Positions 13,517 to 27,500 of a stretch of DNA of 64,000 nt are shown piece after piece. The DNA is from Larus michahellis. Its lineage: Eukaryota > Chordata > Aves > Charadriiformes > Laridae. The DNA lies in contig NC_133903.1 in NCBI RefSeq assembly GCF_964199755.1, positions 1,617,001 through 1,681,000 on the forward strand. The letters run 5' to 3'. Both the position numbers and the translations under genes were made by a program. Numbering within the stretch: position 1 is the stretch's first letter; each line of letters starts with the position of its first letter. Below the pieces are notes generated by a model, which worked only from the letters and a program-made list of their open reading frames with translations, did no database searches and was not told where the DNA came from.

Positions 13517-16344
13517 AATATTTTTAAAGATTTGCCTAAAAAAAAATCTATCTTACATGTAAAATCCGCAATGGCAAATTTAACCCTGCTTTGCACCTTT
13601 GGGTCATTTTTCAGGTATTCCTGTAGGCGAGCAGTGAACCCACTTTATTTGCTTCCTTTGTTTTCCTCTCCTACCTGTTTCAACCAATAAGCCGATTCAG
13701 TCAGAAATAGTCTGGCTCTCTGTAACTAATCCTATAATGCTTCCTTGACATTCATAGTGCTGTTGAGCATTTCTGTCAATACGGCCATTGCCTGTGAGCT
13801 GCCTGGAAAACAGTGCCCAGGAAAAAAACCCCACAGGTTTCATTCTTACCAGTATTTGTGATAAAATGAAGATCTTCACTCAACTTTATTGGAATTTACT
13901 CAGGCATTTGTAATAGCAGCCTACTGGAGATTGCTAAGGAGGGAATTCGAGGGACCTGTAATAAAACACCAGAAGATGGCTTGTGTATTCCTTATTATCC
14001 AAGATCTCAGTCCTGAAAGTGTCGGACACACAGTGTGCTTTGGACAGAGATGACATTCCAATATTAATTTAAGACCCTTCTACTCCTGCTCTTTCTTAAT
14101 CCTGCAATATCTGCCTTGATATTTGCAAGAGCTGTGGAAGATGTCATGGACGTATTTAAACTAAACACTGAAACCAGAGGGTATGGCTTCTGTCCCCCAC
14201 ATCCAGGCATGGAGAAGAGCGGGGTGTTTGCTGTCACGGGTGGCTCATTTAGTCCCTCACTTTAATCCGCTTCCGCTCCACACTCCACTGAAGGCAACGG
14301 GAGGCTTTTCCCATGACTTCCCTGGTTCTCTGAGTTTGGGTAGGGGCAGGTCTGGTCCCAGTTTATGAACTGGTTCTGTCCTTCCTGATCCAGTTCACCT
14401 TGAACTCAATGGGAGACCTTTCCCTGAGTAGAAGGAAGGTTGGATCAGACCCAGAGAAAAACAGTAAGTGCTGGAGGAGTGGGAGGGTGACGTTCAAAGT
14501 TTAAATCACACGATCGCTTTGCTCCACCATATACTTGTCCTCACAGTTCATATTAAAAGGTAGGAAAACCGAGGTACAAGCGTCCTTGGCTTTAGGAAAA
14601 ACACAGTCCCCTCTTTGAAACCAGACTCCCCCAGGACTCCTGTGGGCTACGCACACATATCTATCGCGCTGCACAATAGATAAGCTTCATATTTTGTAGA
14701 CATTTAAACGCAGTTAAAAATTCAAGGCGAAGTGGCCAGACATGCACTGTTAGGGAAAAGCAGCTGCACGTCATAAATCAGCTCCATAAAAAAAAAAATT
14801 TGGCAACAATATCATTTCACTAAAGGTTTTACTGCACATCCTTTGCAGATTTGTCCTCCCTTCTCTTGTCCTCTGCTCTTGTCTCTTTTTTCTTGGGCTG
14901 TTTTTTCTAAGCTCTGCTTTTATTATCAACCCTTGCATACTTTATTTTAATCTCCCCTTATCTTACCAAGCAACCCCAACATAGGTAGGCTTTTAAGTTT
15001 AAATTAGCCAAAACTAATTTCTACGTCTTGCCTAGAGGAGCACAGCAGGTTCACAGCGAAGACCCCAGCGTTGGGCGGGTGCGTTTTGGGGATCCACGGA
15101 GCGTGAATGTTTCTCTGCACCTCGAGCATGGGAGTTCACCCACCGCATTGCACTCAACGGGGGATGTTTAAATAAAGCAGCAATTGCCCCGAGCAGCCCG
15201 GCCGGCCAGAGCCCTCCTGCCCTTGCAGCGCTGCGCAGCCGCTCCCGTGACCACCTCCTGCTCTTCATTCTTCCATATCGGGTATTCTTCAGAGATTTCA
15301 CTAGGGTTTTTTTTACTTAAGAGGACCAGGTTAGGCCAATATGGAGTCCTTTTGAAATCCTGCATCTACTGTCCTTGTAAGTGATGCTCCTCAAAACCTT
15401 CACCCCCAGTATTTTCCTAAAGTGCTGTGTCTTTAGGATTGAAGGAGGAGAGGGATGATGCTCTGCAGAGAGCCCCTGCAGTAGGGCCCGTTTGGAGGCA
15501 GGGAGGTTAAAATCCTCCTCCTCGGTGGAGATGTCGAAGAGGGAAGAGACGCTAATGGGGCTTGATTCGTCCCTGGGGGTAGCACAGTGACTCCCCGTGG
15601 GCTGTGGAGCGTTAACCCACCCTTCAGCCAGGTGCTTGCAAGCTAAAAGGACCCTGATGTGTAATTCCCAGTGTAATTTGTGACTCCTGTGGTGCCCTTC
15701 ATATAAAGCGCGGATTAGCAGTGGGGGTTTCCAGCCTGGAAGAGGAGAAGTTTAGAGAGAAAGAGAAGTTTTTTTATAGTTTTGTAAGGCAGCACAATTA
15801 ATCTGTGAAATGTCTACAAAAAAAAGGGCTCCCAAGCCAGTGCACTCTTACTCATGCAATAAATGAACAACCAGGGTTGAGAAGGATACGGTTAGTTAAT
15901 TCAAATTTAGCCAGGGAGTGAAACGTTGGGGTTAGTACTAAGACGATCCATGGATTTTCTTTCTTCTTGAGAAGTTCGGGCATCTTCCGGCCGAGGCTGA
16001 GACAGCCGTTCCCCGGTGCTCGAGGGTTCGGGGGCACCCTGGAGTATCGGTGCTTGTCAGCCACCTTGGCAGCTGCGGGCAGCAAGGAACTGCCCGAGAA
16101 ATGCTCAAAATGGCAAAGTGGCCATGTCAGCACATTCCCAAACGTGTACGGCTTTGGGGACGGGAACAACCCAGGTGGGACAGGAGGGAACGTCAGCTTC
16201 CGAGCTGGGCTGATGGGCCAGTGGGTTTTGGAGCCAGCCGTGCACACCAAGGGACAGCCAGCAGCCAAGGGCTGTCCTCTAGTCCTTCCTCAGGCAAAAC
16301 TCTGCTTGGAAAGAAAACACATTAAAAATGTGTTGGGGGTAAAA
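13517..16344. other. Intron 3 of FAM20C (inferred), unique sequence
   Basis: The stretch is AT-rich, with no recognised exon or intact repeat. A GC-richer part lies at 15030-15250. Short pyrimidine-rich runs occur at 14850-14980. Confidence 0.6.
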
Positions 16345-16740
16345 ATGTGTCTGGGGTTGTTCAGCCTGGAGAAGAGGAGGCTGAGGGGAGACCTTCTCGC
16401 TCTACAACTGCCTGAAAGGAGGGTGTAGAGGGATGGGGGTCTGTCTCTTCTCCCAAGTGACAGGCAATAGGACAAGAGGAAATGTCCTCAAGTTGCGCCA
16501 GGGGAGGTTTATATTGGATATTAGGAACAATTTCTACACTGAAAGGGTTATCAAACATTGGAACAGGCTGCCCAGGGACGTGGTGGAGTCACCGTCCCTG
16601 GAGGTATTTAAAAGCCGGGCAGACGTGGTGCTGAGGGAGATGGGGTGGTGGTGGTTTTTGTCAGAGTTAGCTTTGTGGTTGGACTCAATGATCTGAAAGG
16701 TCCCTTCCAACCCAGGCGATTCTATGAGTCTATGATTATC
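16345..16740 (+). repeat. CR1 LINE 3' end, + orientation, older or different subfamily
   Basis: It starts at the conserved ttgttcagcctggagaagag segment and runs through acaggctgcccagggacgtg and ctcaatgatctgaaaggtcc. It ends with attctatgagtctatgatta at about 16738. The sequence differs clearly from the 5.3, 13.1 and 33.5 kb copies, so it is another CR1 subfamily. It is 5'-truncated. Confidence 0.92.
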
Positions 16741-18204
16741 TAAAATGGAAGTTTACCCATAAACCATGTCACCACCTTAGGGCAAAGAATAAATTAGACA
16801 CCCCTCATGGAGACCGTGTTGCTGACAGGAGTAGTAAAGAGACAGGAGTAAAACTAAAATAAATGAAAAAAGGGAGAGGTTGTGTAGTTTGCTTTATTAG
16901 AGCAATAAAATACCACACCATATCAAAGCAATTCTCATTCCTTTTGTAAGCACAAAGTAGTCTGAAACAGGCAATTACTTCTTCTTTCCAGCTCAGAGAG
17001 GCACGCTGCCCTTTGCCACTCATTAGGGATCGTTAATAGTGGTGGCACGGCGGGGCCAGGGGTGCAAGGGCTTTACTGGGAAATCACCACACCTCGGGGA
17101 TCAGAAACACAGCCCTGGGCAGCGATCATCTCCCAGTAACGACATGCTGGCGGTCCTCAGTGGCATAATGAGGGAAGATTCTCAGGATTTGGGATGGAAA
17201 CAAGCTTGAAAAGCAAAACTGGCAGTTCTGTGACCTGCCCGAGGACTGGGCAGCAGTGTGTCCCCCGGCCCCCCGTGCAGGGACACTGGTGTGTGGTGGC
17301 CGTCTCTTGGCACGCAGGAGAAGATCTAGGGTTTGAAGGAGGAAAGCGCACGAGGTGCTTCGCTCTTCTGACCCCCACTTTCTCCTTCTGTGCTGGATGG
17401 GAGAACAGTATCCAGGCTTTGAGATCCAGCGCCGAGAAAAGCAGCTCACTGCTCAAATGAGAATTTCATACTCTTTTTTTATGTATCGGTCTACACATGC
17501 ATACCATGTAGGCGCTGGCCTATTAATGACTTTGACAATAATTATTTATCTGCAAAGTCCCGGGCACTTAACTCAGTGTAATTCCGTATCCAGTAGCTGT
17601 TGAGTGGTAAACCGTAAATAGCCAAAAGTGTTTGATTGCTGCATGGGTAGGTGGGAAGGGAGGAGGGAGCATGCCAAAAGTTTGCATGGTTTCTCCTTCG
17701 GGGGTCCTTGGGAGAGCGGAGCTCCCCTGTACAAACACAGAAATAGGTCACCCATGGCACAAAACAGTGACATTTCAAAGGATTTTCCACTTCCATAGCT
17801 GGAGGCTGAGCATCCTTTTACTTATTCTTCCAAGCCACGATAAAATGACAGCGTCATTGTATGGCTAATAGAGAGGTGGGATTGTATTAGGCTTTATCCC
17901 TATTATGCGATCTTAAGAACTGCGAACTTTTCGTTTAAGAGAGAGAGAGGAGAAATGCAGACTCTGAACTGCAAACTGCAGGAGGGAGGCGGTACCAGAG
18001 AGCAAATGCTGCGGTGCTTCCAGTTCTGTCAATATTCAGTCCAGACACTGCTTCCGCTCGGGCTGGAGAGGAAGCCGTTGGGTCTCTACCACTCACACGT
18101 ACCGCCGTGGCCCTTCAGCCCCTACCTGGTACAGCTCAAACGGCTTTTCTGGAACATGTGAGCCCATAAAAGCTGTCTGAGCTTTACTAGACCCATTTGT
18201 ATTT
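16741..18204. other. Intron 3 of FAM20C (inferred), unique sequence
   Basis: Nothing recognisable as a gene, RNA or repeat. A short (GA)n-like run occurs near 17938-17952. Confidence 0.55.
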
Positions 18205-18318
18205 ATAGAATCACAGAATGGTTAGTGTTGGAAGGGACCTTAACGCCCATCCAGTTCTAAGCCCCTGCCGTGGGCAGGGACACCTGCCACTAGAAGAGGT
18301 TGCTCAAAGCCCCATCCC
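18205..18318 (-). repeat. CR1 LINE 3' terminal fragment, - orientation
   Basis: It reads tatagaatcacagaatggtt, then ggaagggaccttaacgccca and gtgggcagggacacctgcca, up to gctcaaagccccatcc. This is only the last 110 or so bases of a CR1, in reverse orientation, and similarity stops abruptly at about 18318. Confidence 0.88.
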
Positions 18319-20733
18319 TGTGTGGGGATTTTCCCTGTGTGGAGCAGGAGACACGTTGAATTTGAGCCTTATTTCTGGTTATTCTGGTGAGACAAGTAAG
18401 AAAAGTAATAATTTTTTTGTTTGGAGGCATTGCAGTGCTTTGCGTGATGGGGTCCAAGGAGCCTTGAGCACCCCTAGGACCTGCAGGTGTCAACCTGAAA
18501 GGTGACACCTGGGCTCTACCAAAGCCCATGGCCAAACTGACTTGGACTTTTGGCAGAATGACACATTTTTTCCCCAAAGTAGTTGTTGTCGTGGGTGGAA
18601 GAAGAATTAAAAAAACCCAACTGTGAGTCTGGAAGCAGCCGGGGCAAGCGGCTGGAGCTGCTGCGGGGTCTGGTGCTTCTCCCTGGCTTGTTCTTGCAAA
18701 GCGCCGAGCACAAAAGAGCTGGGAGGAGGTATTCAGTCTATGCTTGACTGTCAAGGACACGCATAGTTCACTGGCTATATGTGTGCCCAAAGTAAAGCAT
18801 GTGCTTAATGAGGCTCAAGTGCTTCGCTTAGGGCAGAGCTGAATCCTTAATAGCTCCATGTTTTGCAGCTTTTGCTGAAAAACGGGGCTAATTTTTTCCT
18901 GCTTCCTGGGACATTTTGAGGACAGGCTTACTAGCATTCACAGTCCTCATAATAATGGCAAGGAAACTCATGAATAAAAAGGAAGAAGTTATGTATCAAT
19001 ACATCAGATTCACAGTAATTACTTTTTCCAACCTATTTTGAACTGGAACCTATTGTGAACCCTTGAATTTCAATGGCACATACGTCACGTACAGTGAAAA
19101 GAAAAGATCCGAAAGCCGAAAGAAATTTGAGCTCTGCTATGCTTCTAATATGTTTAATGTTATTGTTCCTTTAAATCCCGACCCTTAATGACCCCAGACA
19201 TATTAAATAACGTTCTTAGGGCTGAAGAAATGTTCAGACTTCTAATTTTGCACGTACTTTTCCTCCTGTGCTCTCAGAGCTCTACAAACGTTATATATGT
19301 TCAAAAGCCTCTGTAGAAAATATTTTGCAGTCTTTTTCCCGAAGAAAGGCTGAAGGTACCTGGGCTCACACGGAGCTCTGCTTTGCACTGCCTGCTTTTC
19401 AAAAATAGTTTTTGCAGCTGTATCATTTTTCACGTTTGCAATTTGTGGCCAGCGGACAATGTACACCAGAGCCTGGGAGGGATACATGGCGGGGAAGGAC
19501 GGCAGGGAGCGTGGGCTCGGCATGGCAGAAACGCTCACACCGCTTGTTTCGGAGCACGAAGGAATCCAAGCCATACGGGGGCAGAAAATGTTGATAGTGA
19601 TACAGTTTCTTAATGAAGATGCCTTAAAGAAAGGCACAAAATATCATTGTAGCACCTCATTAGTGATGTCTCCTCCTTGTTTAATTGCTGTGAGGCTTTT
19701 TTTGTTCTTGCCCTGGCAACAGCATTGGCCATATAACCTTGGCACTGGGAACTCTTTTGTTGTGCTGTCAAGTCCCTCTTTATCTTTCAACCCCTGTATG
19801 TCAAGTCAGGTTTCTATCTCAGAGATGAACCAAGCCTTATTTCTGGGTTAAGAATTCTTTTATCTGCAAAGTAAATTAGTGGCAGGAGCTTCCCAGAGCT
19901 TGCCTTTCTCTTCGCACCGTGACTCATTTGTTTTTCTGTACAAGCCCTGCTTTTCCTGGAGGATGGAAAAAAAATCCTAGCCAACAGGCCCTGCCAGTTA
20001 GCCACCGTGGCGTCAGTGTTCATCTCCTCTCCGTCCCACCGGCAGCCCGAGAGAGGGAGACGAAGGTGAATGTGCAGCGCGTCCCGCACGTGTGCGCACC
20101 GGCGGTGTCTGGGTGCGTGTGCTGCCTCCCACACAGGCAGCAGGGATTGTATCCCCCCGCCGCGCTCCTGTGCAGGGGGCAGGCTCCTTCACATCAAGGT
20201 ATGAAGCCCTGAGCTTCTCATTTGGGAAATACACCCTTCAATCCCCACTACTGACCAGAAAGCAGCCGTGCGTGTCGTTACTTACAGCAGAAGCAGCCCC
20301 GTCCACGGCTTGCGAAAGTGGTGGTGAAAAGCAGCTTTATTTCTCTGCCCCCAGCAGCCGGTGGTGCTGCTTTTCAGAAACAACCGAGATCAGCCTCTGT
20401 GCCGGAGCGTTGGGAACACTCACCTCACCTACAGGATTTTAAACTTGCTGGCTCTCTAACGCTGTGCCTGCCTCGTGAATTTGAGATGGTTTTGCGATGC
20501 AGGGGAACTACAGGAGAATACTATGAAGAATGATCCTACTTGTGCGGTCGCGTCATGGCGGGTACCGCGGCAGGCGGGATTAGCTACTGATGGAGCTGTT
20601 GGGCTGTACCTGAGGTGCTCCCACGTACATCCTTCTAGGGCTTGGTACCACTGGAGTTCGGCGCTCTGGTTTTGCGTGGCTCACCTGCTTTGTAACAGCA
20701 GTTCCTTCTGCCGCCTTTTCAGCCATCTTCTAA

Positions 20734-20787
20734 ATAGTAATAGTAATAGTAGTGGTGATGATGATGATGATAGTGATAATAATAAAA
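20734..20787. repeat. Compound trinucleotide microsatellite (TAG/TAA)n-(TGA)n-(TAA)n
   Basis: The run goes through aatagtaatagtaatagt and tgatgatgatgatgatag to gataataataaaa. Runs of acidic or tyrosine codons in overlapping open frames come from this repeat and are not proteins. Confidence 0.95.
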
Positions 20788-21494
20788 GAACCTGTGAATC
20801 GGTGTATGATAATAATAACAAAGAGGCTGTGACTCTGCTGTCTGGCCGGGCCGGGGGTGCAGCCCCCGCACAGGGACCCCCTCTTTTTCTCCGCGTTCCC
20901 CGGGAGCGCCGGCTGTCGCACCGATGAGCGCGGGGGGGGGAAGACATCCTGACAAATGTGCTTACGCTAATATTTTTTTTTTCCATTTGCTTTTCCCATG
21001 GTGACAGGCAGCTACTTACTAGGCAGAGCTGGAAGTAATATTCCGAATTGCTGAAGGAAATTTTCCCAGTTGATCAAACTCTTATGTGTTTTGTGCTGAT
21101 CAAAGATTCTCTTCATGTCTTATGTATCTGAAAGCACAAAAGAATGAATGAAAAAAAAGAGCTGTTCTTCTGTGCTGGTAGACAATGAAATGATGATTGG
21201 TGAGATTATGCCTTGACTTTACTGTCAGCACAATGTCAGTGAAGGCAATGGTATAGAGAGGGTGCATTCTGAGATACTAATATCGAATCCGGATCACTAG
21301 AAGGAACAGAAAAGCCCCAAAGAAAAGGAAAATGTCTGGTTTTATTATTATTATTGTATTTTAGTGGAGAATAAAATGAATCTTTCATATTCTCGGATCA
21401 TATTAGTTACCCTGATTATTCATCACTTCATATCCTATCTGCTTGTGTAGTCAGGAGTGGTAACTCATGTTTTGCTCAGGTGAAAATCCGCTTT

Positions 21495-21525
21495 TGTGTG
21501 TGTGTGTGTTTGTGTGTATATATAT
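21495..21525. repeat. (TG)n(TA)n dinucleotide microsatellite
   Basis: About 10 TG units with one interruption pass into four TA units (gtgtgtatatatat). It is a simple repeat and may vary in length between individuals. Confidence 0.95.
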
Positions 21526-24500
21526 CTGCATCTTGTGTGGGGGATGGCAGGAACCCGTAACTGGTGCTGCTCCGAGCAAGGGACTGGTTTTGCACCACCT
21601 TTTCGCAAACCCTCCGGTCTATGTAGAGGAGCCAGAGGTTGCTTCATTGTCTCCTAGAAAAGGTGGTGGTTTGAAGGGGAAAGCCTAAGGCAGGCTCTCG
21701 GGGCTTGGGGTTGGTTGGGATTTTAACCAATTTAAAAAAAAATGAATTGTGCTCTGTAAAGAAAGGGCCTCAGAGCTGAGGAATCTGCAGTCCAAAGGCG
21801 TTAAGGCTTAATTCCCAGGTCCTGGCCTGGGGAGGTGAACGTCCCGCGGGCGTTCACCCTGGAAGAGGACCGGCTGCTGCGAGCCCTGCCCTGCTGCGCT
21901 TGCCTTCATCCCGTGGCCAGGAGGAAACGCCAGACTGGGAATCAGCCGAGGAGTACGGCCGGCACATGGGGACAAGGAGGAGAGGGCTGTAGCCGTGGGA
22001 TTGCGAAAGGACGCTTTGAAGATCACGTTATAGCGACGTCTGTCAAGAATGGTTAAGTTCCAGCTGATCTCGCCCGGGGCCAGGGGATGGGCGAGGTGAC
22101 CTCCGGAGTCTTTTTTGTTTGACTCCGCAACTGGAAATGGAAAGAAAACCCACCTTAATGTACTGTTTCCCTGTGGATTTTCTCTCCCTCTTCCCCCCAC
22201 TATCCTCCTGTGCCAGGTGACAAGATATTTATATATACAAATGCTCTTTGGGAAGCTTATTGTCATTCTCTGCATCAGAAGTTTATGATTTATATTAAGC
22301 TAACTGGTCCTTGAGCATGTGCTCTTGTCAAGCTCTCTTCATCTGCTCCGGAGAAAAGCACTCCGGGGCTGGCGTGCAATAGCATGATCTCGGTATTTAT
22401 CCTTTTGGCAGTTTGCTAATTATTCCTATTGCTATCACATCCCTATGCGAATTTCTGTCTTTCTGCCACAGTAAATAGTCTCCCATATTTTCTATCTGCA
22501 GAACTGCTAGTTAAACGGGAGAAGCCTGAATATCCTGCAGAGGCCCATATTGTCATTCGGATGACAGCGATAAAATGGGCCAGGCATCCTTTCTGTACCA
22601 CTTAAATTGCATGTCTTTGCATTCCTGGATCGGCCGCTCATTTTCTGGACTGGATTCTGCTCCTGTAAACAGCTCGTGTCGTTCCTGGGAGTGCTCTTTG
22701 TAGCAGAACGCTGCGATAAAGCCAAAGCCATCGGCTGCCAAGGCTCCATAAGGAGTCAGGAACAGCCACCAGATATCTTTGCTACTGTAGATGTAGCCGC
22801 ATTAGCAATATCGTTTATCTTTCTAAGGACTTACTAAGCCACTAAAATGTGTTATAAAATTAAGTGGCATTTTTTCCACCTGTTCTAACTGGTGCCAAAC
22901 GCCTGGAAAGCCCTCCCGGATGATAGGACTCTGTATGCAAAACCTAAGTACCCTCCGAAGGACTGCAGCTGCCGCAGAGACGGGGTTTTTTTTCCACGGG
23001 CTGCCTCCTTCACTTAGAATAATAAGCGTTAGATTATCTCAGGGCACTCTACATCCCACTGCTGCACAATCCAATTTGACAGAAGGGTTCCGGGGTGGGG
23101 AGGGAGAAAATCCTGCAAGCAGACACCGGACTTCGAGTTTTCCACTAGCACAGCGCAGAAGTTGACGGCGAGGGCTGGGGAGGTATTTTAGCGCCTGTCT
23201 GTGCTGGAGGAAAGGCTCTCGGGCTCGGTGGAGCATCCACGCCACAGGGGCTCGCCAGAGCCAGGGGCTGCCAGCAGAGCCCCACCGTGGGCCTTCCAAG
23301 TGCAAAAGGTCCCCGCATCTCTCCCAGGCCACAAAGTAATTGAAACAGCAGCAGACTGCTGAGCGGCAGCCTGTTAGTCTCGTATTAACTGTATTTTATC
23401 ATTTAGGTAACACTGTATGTATGTTAACTGTTGAGCCTGCACCCTGGCTCCAGGACACGGGACAAGAGGAAAGCTGCTTTCCAAAGGAGAAGAAGAGTGA
23501 CCTATAGCTGTGGGTGGACCCAGATAGTCTCCAGTTATCTGTTCCGATAGCCAAATTCCTCTCTTATCAATGTTAGCGGTGTCCCTGCCAATGCGATTAC
23601 CGTGCCCCGTTGGGCTGTTGTCTCTTAAGTGATTTTGCCGCTGCCGAATTTCCCCGGCCAGAGGAGGGTCAGGGTCTGCGAAATGCTCAAAGCCCCGCAG
23701 CCCCGCTGCCTGCTGCGGCACAGCTCGCTGCTGGGCTCCGTAATCGTCCCTAATCCCCAATTCCCCCGACTGCGGGGGGGCAGGAGTGCGGCATGGACCA
23801 GTCAGCGGCACGTCCTTGCCCTAGTCGAGGCAGGCGGGTCCGGCACACAGGGTGGCTCTGAAATGGCTCTGGGCTGCGGCACGGGAAGCCGGCGTGTGTC
23901 TGTCAGGGTAACACTTGACTCAGATTGGGCTGTTTGCCCTATTTTCTAGCTTTTTGGCTGCTGTACAGATAATAGGACCCCTCCAGAGCGGAGGAAGTCT
24001 GGCATCGAGGCAGGATTCTTTCGAGTAACACATGGCCCTGGTGGGTATTAACCCTTGTAATTAAGGCAGGTGTATGCAAGGGGTCCTGGAAACTAAATAT
24101 AGGTTTACCTGTTAAAGATTTAGTTTCTAAAATGGCATTTTCTGAAATGGCAGAGCGTCTGCAGTCCCGCTGTGGTGATGAGGTTCATGAACGGCAGAAA
24201 AAAAAAAAACCAAGAAAGCATTAATCTTGGGTTTGGGGGATCAAGTAATTGGCAAAAAAATGTTTACAGAAACATGTAAGAAAAGCTTGAGGCTTTGTAA
24301 TTATTTCTGCACACAAATCACTACATTGGTTTATCCAAATACTACTGAACACCAAAACAGGTCCCGACCATCGCTGGAGTGGAGCTGACTCACCAGATCT
24401 ATTCACGGCTCCTCATTCATCAGAGCAGCTTTAGCTCTTCTCTTCGCGAGCATGTCTGGCTTTTCTAGCCACAAGTTCCCATCTCATCCCGTCTTGTGTC

Positions 24501-27500
24501 AACGCAAACACGTCCCCGGCCTGTTTGAACTCATTCTTTGCTTCCCGTGTTTTCTCCGAGTTGTGTCACAGTGGGGAAATTTTCATGGGCTTCGATTTCC
24601 CCTTCGTTCTTGTTTCTCCTCTACGAGCGTTACCGTGCTGATTTGTCTCTTCCGCGTGCTGTAATTGGGCTGGTGCCACTGTGTAATTTTTAACTGTGTG
24701 CAGTATCAACAGACCTCCATCTGTCTCTCCTCCAGAGCTTCCCAGCCTGCCGGCATAAATATCTGCCAAATCCTTCTCCAAAGAGAGGATCACCAGATTC
24801 CAACTGTTTGCAAAATAAGAGCCGCCGCCAGAATCCTCTCCCCCGTCCACAGCCTGTGCAGCGCCCGTGTCCCGCACCCCGGGAGCCGGTGCCGCTGGCA
24901 CCCAGCAGCTCTGCCCGGTGCTCTCCGTTACCGGCCCTCAGAAGCCTGCCCTTCGCGCAGGGTTCGGCACATTGGTCTGTTTGCTCACATACCTCATTAT
25001 CGCTGACATTGTATTTGAAAATAACCTTCAATAGCCATCAGGTAAAAAAAAAACCCAAAAAAACTTGAGGGTTGTTTTTTTCCCCCCTTCAGATACAATT
25101 CTGATTTAAAGCATGGTGCAGGACGGATCGGTTCCAGTGTTGGTTTTTAAGATACTTCGCTCGGGGTGTGTGCCCTTTCCCAGCCTGTCACAGACCAAGG
25201 GCCAGTTACCACCGTCCGGAGCCGGGGGAACTGCTGGGACTTGCTGACCGCACATCCACCTGGCGGAGAGCAGAGTTCAATCTTCCACCACTCCCTACAT
25301 ACATCAGGACAGATCATTAGAAGAATTAGCACCAAACCAGGCAACGCACTGATTGGATTGTGCCCACTAAAAAATAGCAACTTGTTTAATGTGGATAAAA
25401 TAAAAGCATGTATAAACACACTCGGATAAAGTAAAAAATATAGATTATAACGGAGGTGCCCTTTTAACACTGTTAAAGCCCTTCCCGTGACAGTCCATTG
25501 ATTGCAGTCGTTCAAAGCGGTGTTAGGCTCGTGTGGCTTTTTAAAGTCGGCTGTGTACCGCAGGCTCGGCCATCACGCCTGGTGGCGTTTGCTGGTGCTA
25601 CGGCAGCTGGCTGCGGCTGAGGAGTTACCAGTGAATCTCTTCAGGTGCACAGTAAACGTATGTTTGAATAAAAAGCTTGCCAGCTAAAGTCAGACCCAAG
25701 GAACAAGGTTCCTGTTCGGTCTATGGGATACTGGAACAAGTAATCAGAAAGGATTTTTGAAGGTTATTTCAGGAGGGGGTTTCACATTTGGATCTGCTGC
25801 ATCTTCGTTCTGCAGAGCTTTGCAGAGGAACATAAGGAATGTAAAGCAGCTTGTGGGTTTGATAAATCCACCTTCCAGTCTACCCAGTAGACTACCTTCC
25901 AGTCTTCCAGAACAACCCAGTATTTCCAAGAGACAGAGAAGTGGGTACCACACTTGTTTGACATGGGCATGGAGCATGGCGACTGTGGCTGGAGAGCGTT
26001 TTTCTGTAGATAAGTAGAGGGAAGCACCCGAAGCACCAAAAAAACTTGGGAGTTTGTTTCATGATATATAGTCAGGTTCAAAACATACCGGTGTTTCCAT
26101 TGTCTAGATTGCAGTGTGGGTTTGGTGTCCAATTTTGAAGGTTTTAGGACAATCAAGTTCATGATCTTCTAGGAGGGTGCGCTGCCACTTAGTAATACAT
26201 TATGACAGGAGAGAAATATGTACAAACAAATCGAAGCCTGCAGGACAGCTATACTTACTTACAAGTGAATAATATCCCCAGCCGTTGCCGGGGGTGGCAG
26301 GGAGCAAAGAGAAAAGTGAAATTAGAGAGACCGGAGCATCCCGGCGGTGATGTGCTGACTGCCCACGTGGCGCAGGCAGCGCCCAGGAGCTGGCTGCGGG
26401 TACGGCAAGATTGAGATCTAGCCCCTATTTAAGTCTGATTTGCTGGAGCAGGATTTTCTTGCAAAGGAACAGCCGTGATTTGTTGAAAGTCTTTGGGAGA
26501 TAAAAAGCAGATGGCATTGATTAGCTAATTAGTAATATTTTCTGCAACTTATCAGCTGTGCTGATATGTGTGGAGTTTGCAAAAGCTTGGGATGAATCTT
26601 TCTGTCTTTGATTTGTTGAAGAAATGGACTATTTTAAAATCTGGAGAGGAGGGAAAGTTATGTACAAATGTGTCATTTTCTGCCCAACAGAAATATGTTA
26701 ATCTTTTCCTTTGAATTTATGCTCAGGGCTCATTTCTTCATTTTGGAGAGGAATATGCACAACGAGGTTGCAGCTCTCCTGGCTCTTGTCTTGATGGCAT
26801 GGGCTATTGTGTGACCTGCCATAGGTTTCTGGCGCTCCCGTATTCCTCTTTGGGGGTGTGCTCCTTCCCCTTTTGCATTTATTATGGAGACAAAGCAAAA
26901 TATTATTATTTTTTTATTTTATGTCAGGCTCACTTGTCTCCTTGGGAAGCCTTAGCAGCCAGAGCAGCACCCTAGCAGGACTTCTGCTAAGTGTTGGCCA
27001 CCTCCGTGACCACTGCTGTGACAGTGGTCAGTGCTGTTTTGGCCAGAGCATCACTGGGGTGCTGGAGGCCCCTCTGACCTTGAGTTAGATTGGACACGAC
27101 TCAAATATCTTGATGTTGTCTCTATGATGGCAGTAGTTCATCATTTAGGGCGAGACAGTAACTCACCGAGATGTTGATATAAAGAAGAATGTCTGAGAAA
27201 GGATGTCAGCCTTTCAGAGCCTCCTGGTTGCAGAGCGAAGTCTTCATACAGTCAAAGAACAGGAGACTCATCTGGTTTGCCCAGTCAAGATAACGGGATA
27301 CGGGCGGGCTCGCGGGCAGATACCCGTCCTGATAGTCGTGGTGGTCTTTGTGGGAATGAGCGTGGGTGGGCACGGCTTTGGCATCCCAACAAGCCCCATA
27401 ATTAGGACTTGTTGCAAATTCTCTGGAGGTTTGAGCTCCACACCAGCACCACCCCGAAGCCTTTCATGCGACAGGGTGCCAGTGGAGAAGCTGTATTTTA

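Noticed and set aside
20681..20986. Open frames with Ser/Leu/Tyr/His runs
   Set aside because: They are translations of the compound TAG/TGA/TAA microsatellite.
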